Positions 1 to 9,949 of a stretch of DNA of 64,000 bases are shown here, in pieces. The stretch's first letter is position 1. Each line of letters opens with the position of its first letter. The translations under genes and the position numbers were made by a program. This stretch comes from Prevotella sp. GTDB lineage: Bacteria > Bacteroidota > Bacteroidia > Bacteroidales > Bacteroidaceae. The stretch covers positions 1-64,000 of the forward strand of contig JAFSKJ010000031.1 of assembly GCA_017449025.1 (NCBI GenBank), in the 5' to 3' direction. The notes below the pieces were generated by a model that saw only the letters and a list, made by a program, of their open reading frames with translations, was not told the DNA's origin and did no database searches.

Positions 1-137
1 GTGGTACGAAAGCGGAAATCATATAGTGTCATACATGAGGACACAGCCCGTCAGGCGTGGCCGATTGACTTTACGGAAACTGAGTGGCACTTAGAGCGTA
101 AAGACCATTGTCATACCTGTCACCCTCCTGTCACCCT

Positions 138-341
138 CTGTCACCCTCAAACAGGGTGCAAACGCTTTGCAGTAGGGCATTCTGTCACCCTGACACCCTA
201 TTTTCAAAAAAAACTGTTATATCACCTTTGGTCCGTGTCGGTCACTACCACTATTTACAATGCAAAGGAAATCATAATTCATTGTACCGACAAACCTTTT
301 GCACTGAGCTACGGTTGAAAAAAGAGACGCTGAAGCGTCTT
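138..341 (+). repeat. dispersed repeat element, copy 1
   Basis: A block of about 200 bases that recurs at 18378-18618 in the same orientation. The first 32 bases are identical in the two copies (138-169 and 18378-18409), and the match continues without an indel to the GCAAAGG at 262 (18502 in copy 2). It holds a hairpin (CACCCT, loop, AGGGTG at 141-157), a tandem of TGTCACCC units that extends upstream to about 115, and near its 3' end a second hairpin GACGC-TGAA-GCGTC. An open frame of 105 codons covers 1-318, but I see no known protein in it. The stretch 1-137 shows nothing else recognisable except a GTGGCACT-containing hairpin near 70-103, similar to motifs at 41.2 kb. Confidence 0.75.
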
Positions 342-398
342 CGCTCAACTTTTTTGATGTTTTTTACAAAAAAAGTGATGAAATCCATCTTTTTTACT

Positions 399-406
399 TA
401 CCTTTG
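399..406 (+). promoter_or_regulatory. probable metK promoter -7 element
   Basis: TACCTTTG matches the Bacteroidetes -7 consensus TAnnTTTG and lies 72 bases before the chosen metK start. No clear TTTG -33 element is at the expected distance, so this rests on the -7 box and its position alone. Confidence 0.5.
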
Positions 407-478
407 CAGCGGTTTTCCAACCAAGGGTGGGAAAAGCACCATTATTATTACCGTTCACACAGACAAGAAAAAAAAGAC

Positions 479-1735
479 ATGTCATACCTATTCTCATCAG
501 AATCAGTGTCGGAGGGACATCCCGACAAAGTGGCCGACCAGATCAGCGATGCCATTCTCGACCAGTTCTTAGCATACGACCCCAACGCCCATGTGGCCTG
601 CGAGACCTTCGTCACCACAGGCCAGGTGGTGCTCATGGGCGAAGTGAGCAGCGAGGTGTATATAGACCTTCAGACCATTGCCCGCAACACCATCAAGCGC
701 ATAGGATACACCAAGGCCGAGTACCAGTTCGACGGCAACTCCTGTGGCATTCTTAGCGCCATACATGAGCAGAGCCAGGACATCAGCCGCGGCGTTAACC
801 GTGCCGACGAGGCCGAGCAGGGTGCCGGCGACCAGGGCATGATGTTCGGCTACGCCACCAACGAGACGGAGAACCTAATGCCGGTTTCGCTGGACCTGGC
901 CCACCTCATCATGCGCACCCTGGCAGACATCCGCAAGGAGGGCAGGCAGATGACTTACCTGCGGCCCGACGCCAAGAGCCAGGTGACGGTGCAATACTCT
1001 GACGATGGCATTCCCGAGCGCATAGACACCATTGTAGTGTCGACGCAGCACGATGAGTTTGCCGACGACGATGCCATGCATGAGCAGATATACAACGACG
1101 TGGTGAACATTCTCATTCCGAGGGTGAAGCAGCAGATACACTCGCAGAAGGTGCTCGACCTCTTCGGCCTTGACATAAAGTACTATGTGAACCCCACGGG
1201 CAAGTTCGTCATCGGCGGCCCTCATGGAGACACCGGCCTCACGGGGCGTAAGATAATCGTGGACACCTACGGAGGCAAGGGTGCCCATGGCGGAGGTGCC
1301 TTCTCGGGCAAAGACCCTTCGAAGGTAGACCGGTCGGCAGCATACGCCGCCCGCCACATAGCCAAGAACATGGTTGCCGCCGGCGTCAGCGACGAGATGC
1401 TGGTGCAGGTAAGCTATGCCATTGGCGTGGCCAAGCCGATGAACATATATGTTAACACCTACGGCCGCTCACGCGTTGAGATGAGCGACGGCGAGATAGC
1501 CCGTCGCATAGAGAAGCTCTTCGACCTGAGGCCCAAGGCCATAGAGCGCACGCTGAAGCTTCGCCAGCCCATCTACATGGAAACGGCTGCCTACGGCCAC
1601 ATGGGGCGCAAGCCGGAGGTGGTGAGCAAGACTTTCACCAGCCACTACCACGAGACGCGCACCATTGACGTGGAGCTTTTCACATGGGAGAAACTGGATA
1701 GGGTAGACGACATCAGGCGTGAGTTTGGACTATGA
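479..1735 (+). CDS. metK: S-adenosylmethionine synthetase
   Basis: Makes S-adenosylmethionine from methionine and ATP in the cytoplasm. The 418-residue product has the family landmarks: SEGHPDK with the catalytic His14, the ATP-binding [12 protein letters not shown] block, and [16 protein letters not shown] in the last third. The start ATG at 479 is chosen because family homology begins at [13 protein letters not shown]; an in-frame start at 404 would add 25 unrelated residues and overlap the promoter. The stop overlaps the next gene (ATGA at 1732-1735), so it is the first gene of a compact forward operon running to tyrS and beyond. Identification is secure. Confidence 0.97.
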   Translation: MSYLFSSESVSEGHPDKVADQISDAILDQFLAYDPNAHVACETFVTTGQVVLMGEVSSEVYIDLQTIARNTIKRIGYTKAEYQFDGNSCGILSAIHEQSQDISRGVNRADEAEQGAGDQGMMFGYATNETENLMPVSLDLAHLIMRTLADIRKEGRQMTYLRPDAKSQVTVQYSDDGIPERIDTIVVSTQHDEFADDDAMHEQIYNDVVNILIPRVKQQIHSQKVLDLFGLDIKYYVNPTGKFVIGGPHGDTGLTGRKIIVDTYGGKGAHGGGAFSGKDPSKVDRSAAYAARHIAKNMVAAGVSDEMLVQVSYAIGVAKPMNIYVNTYGRSRVEMSDGEIARRIEKLFDLRPKAIERTLKLRQPIYMETAAYGHMGRKPEVVSKTFTSHYHETRTIDVELFTWEKLDRVDDIRREFGL

Positions 1736-2763
1736 CGCAAGAACCTGCTGACAGCATCTTAGCGGAACAGCTGGCCGACACGGCGCAGGCTTCCTTCTCC
1801 TCGGGAGGGACTGTGGGAAAGATCACCCCGTTCAAAGTGTTGCGCATGCTTCCTCCCGATGCCACTCCGGCGCAGCAAGACTCGGCCATACAGGCATGGT
1901 TCCAGCCAGGGGAGATACACTACAGCAACCGCCCTGACACGCTCCACCTGCCGGGTGAGGGCATAGGCCGCAACCTGAAGGAGGTGAACCTGCCCCAGTA
2001 CTACCGTGAGTCGTTTTTCTCCAAGGACAGCCTGCTACACCCAGAAATCAACGGCGGGCGCTACGGTGCCTTGGGCGACCCTGTGCCATATACACTCCAT
2101 TCCGACGATGTGGTAACGCTCTCGCTCCTCTTCTGTTTCATCATTGCCGCCGTGGCCTTTGCCAATTCGCGTCACTTCATATCCCGTGAGTTGAAGAATT
2201 TCTTCTACCTTTCTTCGGGCAGCGACAGCGGAAGCAGTGAGACGTGGAGCGAGGTGAGGTATCAGTTCTTCCTTGTGCTGCAGACGTGCATTCTCGTTTC
2301 CATCACCTTTTTCTTCTATGTCACCACCAGCATCACCAGCTCCTTCATTCTGCGTTCGCCATACCTGTTGGCGGGCATTTTCCTCGGAGTGTGCATTGCC
2401 TACCTGCTGGTGAAAGCCGGACTCTACACACTGGTGAACAATGTATTCTTCGATGGTAAAAAAAACCGACAATGGATGAAGAACATGCTCTTCATCACAG
2501 CGGCAGAAGGTGTGGTGATCTTCCCCGCTGTGGTTTTGCAGGTTTACTTCTACATGCCTGTTCAAAATGTATTATATTTTCTCGTATTTGCGCTAATATT
2601 CATCAAAATCCTCACTTTTTACAAGTGTTGGTCCATCTTTTTCCGCGAAAACTCTTTCTCTTTGCAGATTTTTTTGTACTTTTGTGCCCTCGAAGCAATT
2701 CCGCTGCTTGCCCTGTGGGGCATTTTGGGGGGAATCGTCAATGAATTGAAAATAAATTTTTAG
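1732..2763 (+). CDS. DUF4271 integral membrane protein
   Basis: A 343-residue membrane protein of the Bacteroidetes-specific DUF4271 family, whose function is unknown. The first 120 residues are hydrophilic. About six hydrophobic segments follow, the first near residues 123-146 and the last near 315-338. It overlaps metK by four bases and stops seven bases before hemD. The family is commonly found beside hemD in this phylum, which is why the name is used here; the assignment rests on that context and on topology rather than on any catalytic motif. I do not infer a reaction. Confidence 0.8.
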   Translation: MTQEPADSILAEQLADTAQASFSSGGTVGKITPFKVLRMLPPDATPAQQDSAIQAWFQPGEIHYSNRPDTLHLPGEGIGRNLKEVNLPQYYRESFFSKDSLLHPEINGGRYGALGDPVPYTLHSDDVVTLSLLFCFIIAAVAFANSRHFISRELKNFFYLSSGSDSGSSETWSEVRYQFFLVLQTCILVSITFFFYVTTSITSSFILRSPYLLAGIFLGVCIAYLLVKAGLYTLVNNVFFDGKKNRQWMKNMLFITAAEGVVIFPAVVLQVYFYMPVQNVLYFLVFALIFIKILTFYKCWSIFFRENSFSLQIFLYFCALEAIPLLALWGILGGIVNELKINF

Positions 2764-2770
2764 GACAACG

Positions 2771-3520
2771 ATGATAAAGAAAATTCTGGTTTCGCAGCCG
2801 AAGCCGTCAAGTGCAAAGTCACCCTACTTTGACATTGCAGAGAGATTTGGAGTTGAGCTGGTATTCAGACCTTTTATTAAGGTAGAGGCCATCACGGCAA
2901 AAGAGTTTCGCCAGCAGAAGGTAAACATTCTCGACCACACAGCCGTTGTGTTCACCTCACGCCATGCCATTGATCACTTCTTCACCCTGGCCAAGGAGTT
3001 GCGTGTGAACATTCCCGAGGACATGAAATATTTTTGCGTGACGGAAACCATCGCCCTTTACATACAGAAATATGTGCAGTACAGGAAGCGCAAGGTTTTC
3101 TTCGGAAGCACGGGAAAGATTGACGACCTGCTGCCCAGCATGGTAAAGCATAAGACGGAGAAGTATCTGGTGCCTATGAGCGACGTTCACAACGATGCCA
3201 TCAGCAACCTGCTCGACTCGAAAAAGCTCCAGCACCACGAGTGCGTGATGTACAAGACGGTGAGCAACGACTTCACCGCCGAGGAGGTGGACTCGTTCGA
3301 CTACGACATGCTCATCTTCTTCAGCCCCTCGGGAATAGAGTCGCTCACCAAGAACTTCCCCGACTTCAAGCAGGACACGGGGGCCGTGGCCACCTTCGGC
3401 CCATCCACGGCCAAGGCCGCCAAGGATGCCGGCCTTCATGTAGACCTTGAGGCTCCCACCGAGAAGTACCCCTCCATGACGGGAGCATTACAGCACTACC
3501 TTTTGGAGCAGGAGCCGTGA
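2771..3520 (+). CDS. hemD: uroporphyrinogen-III synthase
   Basis: Cyclises hydroxymethylbilane to uroporphyrinogen III, the branch point to haem, sirohaem and cobalamin. The 249-residue protein has the HemD two-lobe character: an N-terminal ILVSQPKPS segment, TAVVFTSRHAIDHF, and near the C-terminus the FFSPSGIESL and FGPSTAKAAKDAG segments typical of the family. HemD proteins lack strongly conserved catalytic residues, so the call rests on these segments, on length and on the DUF4271 neighbour. The stop overlaps the GTG start of rnpA (GTGA at 3517-3520). No other tetrapyrrole gene is adjacent. Confidence 0.88.
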   Translation: MIKKILVSQPKPSSAKSPYFDIAERFGVELVFRPFIKVEAITAKEFRQQKVNILDHTAVVFTSRHAIDHFFTLAKELRVNIPEDMKYFCVTETIALYIQKYVQYRKRKVFFGSTGKIDDLLPSMVKHKTEKYLVPMSDVHNDAISNLLDSKKLQHHECVMYKTVSNDFTAEEVDSFDYDMLIFFSPSGIESLTKNFPDFKQDTGAVATFGPSTAKAAKDAGLHVDLEAPTEKYPSMTGALQHYLLEQEP

Positions 3521-3939
3521 CGCCACGCCAGCACACCTTCGCCAAGCAAGAGCGGCTCTGTAGCCGTAAGCTCATAGAAAAGCTCTTTGGCTATGCAGGC
3601 AAGTCGTCGGTGGCTGTCTATCCGCTTCGGGCCGTCTTCGCCACGGTGGCCAAGGAGAAAGAAGACTCAGAGACGGTGATGGTGATGGTGAGCGTGTCGA
3701 AGAAGCACTTCAAGCACGCTGTGGACCGCAACCGCGTGAAGAGGCAGATACGCGAGGCCTACCGCCTGAACAAGGATGAGCTCCGCAGCACCTTGCAACA
3801 GCGCAACGCCGCCAACGCCGACGGGCAGCAGACACTTGTCGTGGCTTTCATCTGGATGACAGACCAGCATATAGACAGCAAAAGGGTTGCCGGCAGCATG
3901 AAAGAACTGTTGCGGCGCATAGAAGCTAAGCTACAGTGA
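3517..3939 (+). CDS. rnpA: ribonuclease P protein component
   Basis: Protein subunit of RNase P, which helps the catalytic RNA mature the 5' ends of tRNAs. The 140-residue basic protein carries the signature [13 protein letters not shown] in mid-protein, preceded by [11 protein letters not shown], and begins with the characteristic [12 protein letters not shown]. It starts at GTG 3517, overlapping the hemD stop, because no in-frame ATG lies before the conserved N-terminus. It is followed by yidD, the near-universal rnpA-yidD order of bacteria. It is a little longer than most RnpA proteins because of an insert around residues 95-110. Confidence 0.95.
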   Translation: MTPRQHTFAKQERLCSRKLIEKLFGYAGKSSVAVYPLRAVFATVAKEKEDSETVMVMVSVSKKHFKHAVDRNRVKRQIREAYRLNKDELRSTLQQRNAANADGQQTLVVAFIWMTDQHIDSKRVAGSMKELLRRIEAKLQ

Positions 3940-4199
3940 GATTGTCAATGCACCCAGTGAAGATACTGTTACAGTATATCGGTCGGGCTGTAAGCTGGCT
4001 GCTGGTGCTGCCCATCATCTTCTACCAGACCTGCATCTCGCCGCTGACACCGCCCTCATGCCGGTTTACCCCTACATGCAGCGAATATGCCAAGCAAGCG
4101 CTGAGAAAGCACGGTCCGGTGAAGGGACTCTACTTAGCTATCAGGCGCATCTTAAGATGCAACCCTTGGGGAGGGTCGGGCTATGACCCGGTGCCGTAG
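3936..4199 (+). CDS. yidD: membrane protein insertion efficiency factor YidD
   Basis: A small protein of up to 87 residues that assists YidC-dependent membrane insertion. It has an amphipathic or hydrophobic N-terminus (about residues 8-30) and the family core [15 protein letters not shown], then [18 protein letters not shown], which ends the protein as usual. The GTG at 3936 overlaps the rnpA stop in the style of the upstream junction. An ATG at 3948 would give 83 residues and is equally plausible. The gene lies between rnpA and tyrS in the same operon. Confidence 0.93.
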   Translation: MRLSMHPVKILLQYIGRAVSWLLVLPIIFYQTCISPLTPPSCRFTPTCSEYAKQALRKHGPVKGLYLAIRRILRCNPWGGSGYDPVP

Positions 4200-4240
4200 G
4201 AATTGATAACACCAAACGACCAAATAGACAATTGACAATT

Positions 4241-5539
4241 ATGATTAAGAACTTTGTTGAAGAACTGAAATGGCGCGGCATGCTGGCACAGATTATGCCG
4301 GGCACCGAGGAACTCCTGCAGAAGGAGATGGTTACCGCCTATTTAGGTACAGACCCGACAGCCGACTCACTCCACATAGGGCACTTGTGCGGCATCATGA
4401 TGCTCCGCCATCTGCAGCGCTGCGGACACAGGCCCATCATTCTCGTTGGCGGTGCCACAGGCATGATTGGCGACCCCTCAGGCAAGAGCCAGGAGCGCAA
4501 CCTACTGAACGACGAGACGCTGCGCCACAACCAGGAGTGCATAAAGCAGCAGGTGGCCAAATTCCTCGACTTCGAGTCGAAGGAGCCCAACGCTGCCATC
4601 TTGGTTAACAACTACGACTGGATGAAGGACTTCACCTTCCTTGACTTCGCGCGCGAGGTGGGCAAGCATATCACTGTCAACTACATGATGGCGAAGGAGT
4701 CTGTCCAGCAGCGCCTCAACGGCACCGCCCGCGACGGCCTGTCGTTCACTGAGTTCACCTATCAGCTGCTGCAGGGCTACGACTTCCTCTACCTCTACCA
4801 GCACTACGGCGTTAAGCTTCAGCTTGGCGGCAACGACCAGTGGGGCAACATGACCACCGGCACCGAGCTTATCCGCCGCACCTTGGGCAACGAGGTAGAA
4901 ACCTTTGCCCTCACCTGTCCGCTCATCACAAAGAGCGACGGCAAGAAGTTCGGAAAGACAGAGTCAGGCAATATCTGGCTCGACCCCAAGCGCACCACAC
5001 CCTACAAGTTCTACCAGTTCTGGCTCAACGTTAGCGACGAGGATGCCGAGCGCTACATCAAGATCTTCACGTCGCTCGACAAGGAAACCATCGATAGTCT
5101 CATTGCCGAGCACAATCAGGACCCCGGCCGCCGTGTGCTTCAGCGCCGCCTGGCCCAGGAGGTAACCGTGCTGGTGCACTCACAGTCCGACCTCGACACC
5201 GCCATCGAGGCCAGCAACATACTTTTCGGCAAGTCAACAAAGGAGGCTCTTGAGAAGCTTGACGAGCAGACATTCCTCGACGTGTTCGAAGGAGTGGAAC
5301 ACCACACCGTGGGCCTTGACCAGCTCGGCCAGCCAGCCATAGAGCTGCTCACCACTGCCGCACCCGTGTTCCCCTCGAAGGGTGAGATGCGAAAGATGGT
5401 GCAGGGCGGCGGTGTCTCGCTGAACAAGGAGAAGCTCACCGACGCTCAGCGCCCCGTCACTGCCAGCGACCTTATCGACGGCAAGTACCTCCTGGCCCAG
5501 AAGGGCAAGAAAAACTACTACCTGCTGATAGTGAAATAG
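4241..5539 (+). CDS. tyrS: tyrosyl-tRNA synthetase
   Basis: Charges tRNA-Tyr with tyrosine. The 432-residue class I enzyme has the HIGH motif at residues 45-48 (ADSLHIGHL), the tyrosine-binding GGNDQWGN, and KFGKT, the bacterial TyrRS form of KMSKS. A C-terminal S4-like RNA-binding segment ([10 protein letters not shown]) follows. The ATG at 4241 gives the expected N-terminus; a TTG at 4232 would add three residues. A 41-base gap separates it from yidD, and nine bases separate it from the metallophosphoesterase downstream. Confidence 0.97.
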   Translation: MIKNFVEELKWRGMLAQIMPGTEELLQKEMVTAYLGTDPTADSLHIGHLCGIMMLRHLQRCGHRPIILVGGATGMIGDPSGKSQERNLLNDETLRHNQECIKQQVAKFLDFESKEPNAAILVNNYDWMKDFTFLDFAREVGKHITVNYMMAKESVQQRLNGTARDGLSFTEFTYQLLQGYDFLYLYQHYGVKLQLGGNDQWGNMTTGTELIRRTLGNEVETFALTCPLITKSDGKKFGKTESGNIWLDPKRTTPYKFYQFWLNVSDEDAERYIKIFTSLDKETIDSLIAEHNQDPGRRVLQRRLAQEVTVLVHSQSDLDTAIEASNILFGKSTKEALEKLDEQTFLDVFEGVEHHTVGLDQLGQPAIELLTTAAPVFPSKGEMRKMVQGGGVSLNKEKLTDAQRPVTASDLIDGKYLLAQKGKKNYYLLIVK

Positions 5540-5548
5540 CCGTCGGTC

Positions 5549-6637
5549 ATGATCTGGATGATGATATTCATGGTGCTACCCATCGTGGCCTTGGGCTACG
5601 TAGGGTGGCACTTTTGGTTGTTGCTCCCCCTTGCCGGAGTGTGGAAGACAGCAGTGATAGCCATTGGCGCCGCCTGCTTCCTGCTGCTGTTCCTCGACCT
5701 CGGCCGCAAGCTCGACAGCATGCCTCTCAGCGTGGCGCAGTGGCTCTACGAGATAGGCACGTCGTCGGTCATTGTGCTCATGTACATGGTGATGATTTTT
5801 CTCGTGGCCGACATCGGGAGGCTGATACACATAGTGCCGCGCCATCTTGTCTGCCACAGCTGGACGGGCACCCTCATCCTCGCCACCATCATAATCTCGC
5901 TCTTCACCTACGGCAACCTGCACTATCGCCACAAGTATCGCCAAGCCGTCAGCCTCACCACTGGCAAGGCTCTGCCGAGGAGCTACCGCTTCGTCATGGC
6001 CAGCGACCTGCACTTGGGCTACCACAATCCCCGCAAGGAGCTTGCCCGATGGGTTGACATGTTCAACGCAGAGAATGCCGATGCCATCTTCATTGCCGGC
6101 GACATTATCGACGTAAGCCTGCGCCCCCTGATTGAGGAAGACATGGCTGCCGAGTTCCGGCGGCTCAACGCCCCCGTCTACGCCTGTCTTGGCAACCATG
6201 AGTACTACAGCGGCCAGCCTGAGGCCATAAAGTTCTACCAGGCCGCAGGCATACACCTGCTGCGCGACGAGGCTGTCGTGATAGACAGTACGATAGTAGT
6301 TGTTGGCCGCGACGACCGTGCCAACATGCGCCGCAAGCCTCTGGGCCGTCTGGCAGGGAGCGTGGACAAAAGCAAATACATGATTCTTCTCGACCACCAG
6401 CCTTACAATCTTGAGCAGGCCGAGCGCGAAGGCTTCGACCTGCAGCTCAGCGGCCATACCCATCACGGACAGGTATGGCCCGCGTCGTGGATTACCGAGG
6501 CCATCTACGAGTGTGCCTGGGGCAAGCACCAGCGCGGCAACACCCACTACTACGTGTCGTCCGGCCTCGGCATCTGGGGCGGAAAGTTCCGCATTGGCAC
6601 TCGCTCGGAGTATGCTGTCATCACGGTGGGTAATTAA
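5549..6637 (+). CDS. membrane-anchored metallophosphoesterase
   Basis: A 362-residue protein with about four N-terminal membrane segments (roughly residues 5-24, 28-50, 70-95 and 107-128) followed by a calcineurin-like phosphoesterase domain. The metal-binding blocks appear in order: ASDLHLGY, FIAGDIID, CLGNHEYYSG, LLDHQP and LSGHTHHGQVWP. This architecture is shared with YkuE/YaeI-like enzymes, some of which act on lipid-linked substrates, but the substrate here cannot be read from sequence. It is the last gene of the metK operon. Its stop lies two bases from the stop of the convergent receptor gene, with no terminator between. Confidence 0.9.
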   Translation: MIWMMIFMVLPIVALGYVGWHFWLLLPLAGVWKTAVIAIGAACFLLLFLDLGRKLDSMPLSVAQWLYEIGTSSVIVLMYMVMIFLVADIGRLIHIVPRHLVCHSWTGTLILATIIISLFTYGNLHYRHKYRQAVSLTTGKALPRSYRFVMASDLHLGYHNPRKELARWVDMFNAENADAIFIAGDIIDVSLRPLIEEDMAAEFRRLNAPVYACLGNHEYYSGQPEAIKFYQAAGIHLLRDEAVVIDSTIVVVGRDDRANMRRKPLGRLAGSVDKSKYMILLDHQPYNLEQAEREGFDLQLSGHTHHGQVWPASWITEAIYECAWGKHQRGNTHYYVSSGLGIWGGKFRIGTRSEYAVITVGN

Positions 6638-6639
6638 GG

Positions 6640-8760
6640 CTACAGCAGCCTGACCTTCAGTCCTACTACCAGCATGCGTCCGGGCGAGTAGAGAGCGTAC
6701 TTGCGTACCGACGAGTCTATGCGGCGGTCAACGCGGTCGAAGATGTTGTCGATGCCGATGCTGGGTTCCAGAAGTGCCCACTTGGTGAAATCGAAGGTGT
6801 GGGTGGTGTGGATGTTCCAGAGTCCATATCCCGGTGCGTTCTCGTAGCTGCCCGTGTAGTAGGTCTTCGACTGTAGCCGTCCGTTGAGGTTGACATTCAG
6901 CCCATATTTTTTCCACGCATGGTGATAGTTGGCAGCGATGGTGGCGGCATGGCGTATGCTGCGCTCAAGGGGTAGCCATAGGTCAGGACTATCGGCAGAA
7001 CCGTCGGACACGCTCTTGGCGCGGGCGTAAGTGTAGGCGTAGTTGGCAGAGAGGTTGAAGCCGCTGAAGATGTTTGCTGAGACATTGAGCTGAACGCCCT
7101 TTACGTCGCCTTTGTCGCTGTTCTGGTAGAGGGCATAACTCACCATCTTGTCTGCCTGGTCCTGGGTCATCTCTGGAAATTCTTTCTTGAGCATCACCAA
7201 CGAGGCCTCATCAACGGTTACGTTTTGTTTCACCACCATATCGTTGACACGGTTAATGTAGCCTGTCAGGCTCACGGCAATCACGTCGTCGCGGTATTCG
7301 GCATTCAGCGAGAAGTAGTTGCTCTTCTCTGGCTTCAGGTTCTGGTTGCCGAAGCTAATCTGCGGCTTGCCTCTGTTGACGGAGAAGTAGTGGTAATAAA
7401 GCTCGTCAAGGCCGGGTGCCCGGAAGCCGGCAGAGTAGGTGGCACGGAGGTTTACGGAGCCGAGTGAATACATCAGCGTGGCTTTGGGTGTGAAGTGGTT
7501 GCCGAAGGTCTTGTGGTAGTCGTATCGGGCTCCGAGTGTTGCCGTGATTGAGCCGCAGCCCACTGCGAACCGTTGCTCATGCTGTGCGAAATATGCCAGT
7601 ATGTAGGATTCCTGGTCAATGTTTCCCGACGTTGCCACGAGCTTGTCCAACCGCCAGTCGTTGCCCACGATGGTTGTGCCCTGCGGCAACAGTCCCAATA
7701 TGGCTTTGACCTGACGCTCTATGGTGCGCTGCTTCTTCGACTGCACATAGTCGCCCACGGCGTTGGTCTTTGTTTCCACATCGTATTCCTTGCCGTATCT
7801 GAAGCGGTCCACGGTGTAGTCTATTTGAAGAGAGTTGCGAGCATCGAACTTGTAGATGGTTCCCACGTTCCAGCGCAGGCCTTTGTAGCGCATCTCGTAG
7901 TCGGTGCCTCCGGCGGGAGAGCCGCCGGGTACGGTGTTGGGGCGGTCGGTGATTTTATATGAGTAGTCCAAGCCCGCATTCAGTGCCAGATGCTGATTGG
8001 GGTTGTAGGTGAATTTCTGTCCGAGGATATTTGAGCGATAGCCGGTGAACAGGGGGGCTATGGTTTGTTGTGTCTCTGTATCAGAGCCTTTTACGTATTC
8101 AAGGTCTGTGGTCTGATAGCTGTTGGCACGGTCGTGGGTAAACGATGTGTAGGATGCGAAGCCGTTTTGGCTGATGTCGAGATTTACGGCCTCGGTCAAC
8201 ACTCCATGTCCGCTGACGTGGGTGTCGGAGGTGATTCCAACGGGGAAGCCGTTGGACTTGGTGGGTTGGTCGGTGATGATGTTGATGACACCGGCGATGG
8301 CGTCGGAGCCATAGAGCGACGATGCGGCTCCGTCGAGCACCTCTATACGTTTCACCCGGCTCATGTTGATGCGGTTCAGGTCGACGTTGTTCGAGATGTC
8401 GCCAGATAGTTTCTGTCCGTTGATGAGAATGAGGATGTATTTGTTGCCCAGTCCGTTCAGTCGGAGGAAGGTGCCCATGGAGTTAGGCGCCATCGACACC
8501 TGCGGCATCATGCGTGTCAGCGCGGCGTCGAAGGTGGTTATGCCCTGCTCGCGTATCTCCTGATTAGAAAGCACACGGACGGGTGTGGGCGTGGATTTCA
8601 GGCGCTGGTGATGGCCAGAGCCTGTTACCACCACTGGGTTCAGATTATAGCTGCGGTTAACTGCCGATGAGTCCTTGCGAACCATCGTGTGGATTTGTGG
8701 GAAAGCGGCACTCCCCGAGAGAAGTGCCGCAGTCAGCAATATTGACTTGATGTAACGCAT
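6640..8760 (-). CDS. TonB-dependent receptor, BtuB-like (second in B12 operon)
   Basis: A 706-residue outer-membrane beta-barrel transporter. A signal peptide (residues 1 to about 20) is followed by a plug beginning PVVVTGSG and containing ILILINGQKLSGD and SLYGSDAIAGVINIIT, and by a barrel that ends in the hydrophobic strand VVGLKVRLL. It starts at ATG 8760; the open frame continues upstream but has no homology there. It is ten bases after the chelatase-like gene and is the last gene of the riboswitch-led operon, so it most likely imports a corrinoid or a related tetrapyrrole. It is paralogous to the receptor at 9933-12080 through the plug. The substrate is inferred from context. Confidence 0.9.
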   Translation of the reverse strand: MRYIKSILLTAALLSGSAAFPQIHTMVRKDSSAVNRSYNLNPVVVTGSGHHQRLKSTPTPVRVLSNQEIREQGITTFDAALTRMMPQVSMAPNSMGTFLRLNGLGNKYILILINGQKLSGDISNNVDLNRINMSRVKRIEVLDGAASSLYGSDAIAGVINIITDQPTKSNGFPVGITSDTHVSGHGVLTEAVNLDISQNGFASYTSFTHDRANSYQTTDLEYVKGSDTETQQTIAPLFTGYRSNILGQKFTYNPNQHLALNAGLDYSYKITDRPNTVPGGSPAGGTDYEMRYKGLRWNVGTIYKFDARNSLQIDYTVDRFRYGKEYDVETKTNAVGDYVQSKKQRTIERQVKAILGLLPQGTTIVGNDWRLDKLVATSGNIDQESYILAYFAQHEQRFAVGCGSITATLGARYDYHKTFGNHFTPKATLMYSLGSVNLRATYSAGFRAPGLDELYYHYFSVNRGKPQISFGNQNLKPEKSNYFSLNAEYRDDVIAVSLTGYINRVNDMVVKQNVTVDEASLVMLKKEFPEMTQDQADKMVSYALYQNSDKGDVKGVQLNVSANIFSGFNLSANYAYTYARAKSVSDGSADSPDLWLPLERSIRHAATIAANYHHAWKKYGLNVNLNGRLQSKTYYTGSYENAPGYGLWNIHTTHTFDFTKWALLEPSIGIDNIFDRVDRRIDSSVRKYALYSPGRMLVVGLKVRLL

Positions 8761-8770
8761 AATAGATGGT

Positions 8771-9949
8771 TTAATCTTCAGAAGCTGTTGTTGGTGTGGA
8801 AAGTGCGTCCTCGGTGCCCAGTTTCCTGATGGCATAGTCGGTGTGCTGCATCCACAGCTTACGTACGGCGCTGCGCTCTGCCAGGCCAGGGATGTAATCA
8901 TCGCCACTCTTGTTCTTCTTCCAGCAAGCCTCGGTGAAGTTGGTCTCGTAGGCATTGGTCTCGATGCCGGCAGCATTGAACATGGAGTACCAGCTCTCCT
9001 CGTCCTCGTCGTCGGCCATGTCGTTGTGGGCATGGTCACCGGCGATAGACATCAGCGGATAGAGCTGAGCCTTCTTGGCAGTATTGGCAGAGCCGTAGTC
9101 GACGGGCACTGGCACGTCACCAACATAGAAGGTGAAGGCTCCACCCTCTTTAATATGTTCCAGAACGTCGTCGACATAGGTCTCGTCCATGTCAACAGTG
9201 CCTACATAATAGTTTGTGTTAAGGTCGCGGAGCTCTTTCTCTAACTGTAGGTAGCGGACGTTTCCTCCGTAGTAGTCATAACCCTCGGGGTTGCCATGCC
9301 CCATGAAGGCCACGATGCCCTCCTTTACAGCAGCACTGATGTCTTTCTCATTATTGAGTGTCTCGGCAAGTATCTTGGTGTCGCGCTCGTCGGCCAGCAG
9401 CGGTGTGCCGACAGCAACCTGCCGGTCGATGCTCTTCATGTAGGCATCGGTGAAGTCGCCGTTGCGGTTGTTCATGAAGTCCTTGACATAGCTGTCGCGC
9501 ACGCGGCGGTACTCCTCACCGGGAATGACCTGCAGCGACTGCACCACAATCTGCTTGTAGCCTGCCAGTCCGATGGCTGTGAGCCAGTGCTCGGGGTCGT
9601 AGTAGTCCTTGGGTGCCACATTCTCGCCGGCACGGGCATTGTTGATACAGATGGCCGAAGAGAAGGAGAGGTAGACATCCCATCCGGAGAAGCTAGCCTT
9701 GTAGTCGGCAACCACCTGGTCGAAGGTGTCGTAGGCCTGCTCCCATGTGGAACCGAATGCTACGAGCAGTATCACCTTGTCGCTCTTCTTCTGCGAGTTC
9801 ACGGTCTGGTTCACAGCCTGCTGATACTTCTCGTAGTTCGACTGCTTACTGTTGTTGTTGTCATCGTCGTCATCGCCACAGGCGATGAACGTGGCGCTGG
9901 CCACGAAAGCCATCATGGCCAGCATCAGAAATTTAATCTTGTTGATCAT
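8771..9949 (-). CDS. cbiK: exported CbiK-type cobaltochelatase lipoprotein
   Basis: A 392-residue homologue of class II sirohydrochlorin cobaltochelatase CbiK, here made as a lipoprotein. The lipobox ends at Cys24 (TFIAC) and is followed by GDDDDDNNN, an acidic tract of the kind that directs Bacteroidetes lipoproteins to the cell surface. The chelatase residues seem intact: VIPGEEY (the family Glu), FMGHGNPE (first His) and SIAGDHAHNDMA (second His). It lies between two BtuB-like receptors, overlapping the first by 17 bases, under a cobalamin riboswitch. The family inserts Co2+ into sirohydrochlorin in the cytoplasm. A surface copy suggests metal insertion into, or binding and handover of, an external tetrapyrrole. 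That role is inference. Confidence 0.88.
   Translation of the reverse strand: MINKIKFLMLAMMAFVASATFIACGDDDDDNNNSKQSNYEKYQQAVNQTVNSQKKSDKVILLVAFGSTWEQAYDTFDQVVADYKASFSGWDVYLSFSSAICINNARAGENVAPKDYYDPEHWLTAIGLAGYKQIVVQSLQVIPGEEYRRVRDSYVKDFMNNRNGDFTDAYMKSIDRQVAVGTPLLADERDTKILAETLNNEKDISAAVKEGIVAFMGHGNPEGYDYYGGNVRYLQLEKELRDLNTNYYVGTVDMDETYVDDVLEHIKEGGAFTFYVGDVPVPVDYGSANTAKKAQLYPLMSIAGDHAHNDMADDEDEESWYSMFNAAGIETNAYETNFTEACWKKNKSGDDYIPGLAERSAVRKLWMQHTDYAIRKLGTEDALSTPTTASED

Noticed and set aside
1-318. 105-codon frame at the window start as a gene
   Set aside because: It starts at GTG on the window edge and covers the dispersed repeat. The same frame is open in copy 2, but the substitutions are not concentrated at third positions and the hairpins better explain the conservation.
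5576-6547. 323-codon minus-strand frame in the metallophosphoesterase gene
   Set aside because: Shadow of the sense gene, which shows all the metal-binding blocks.
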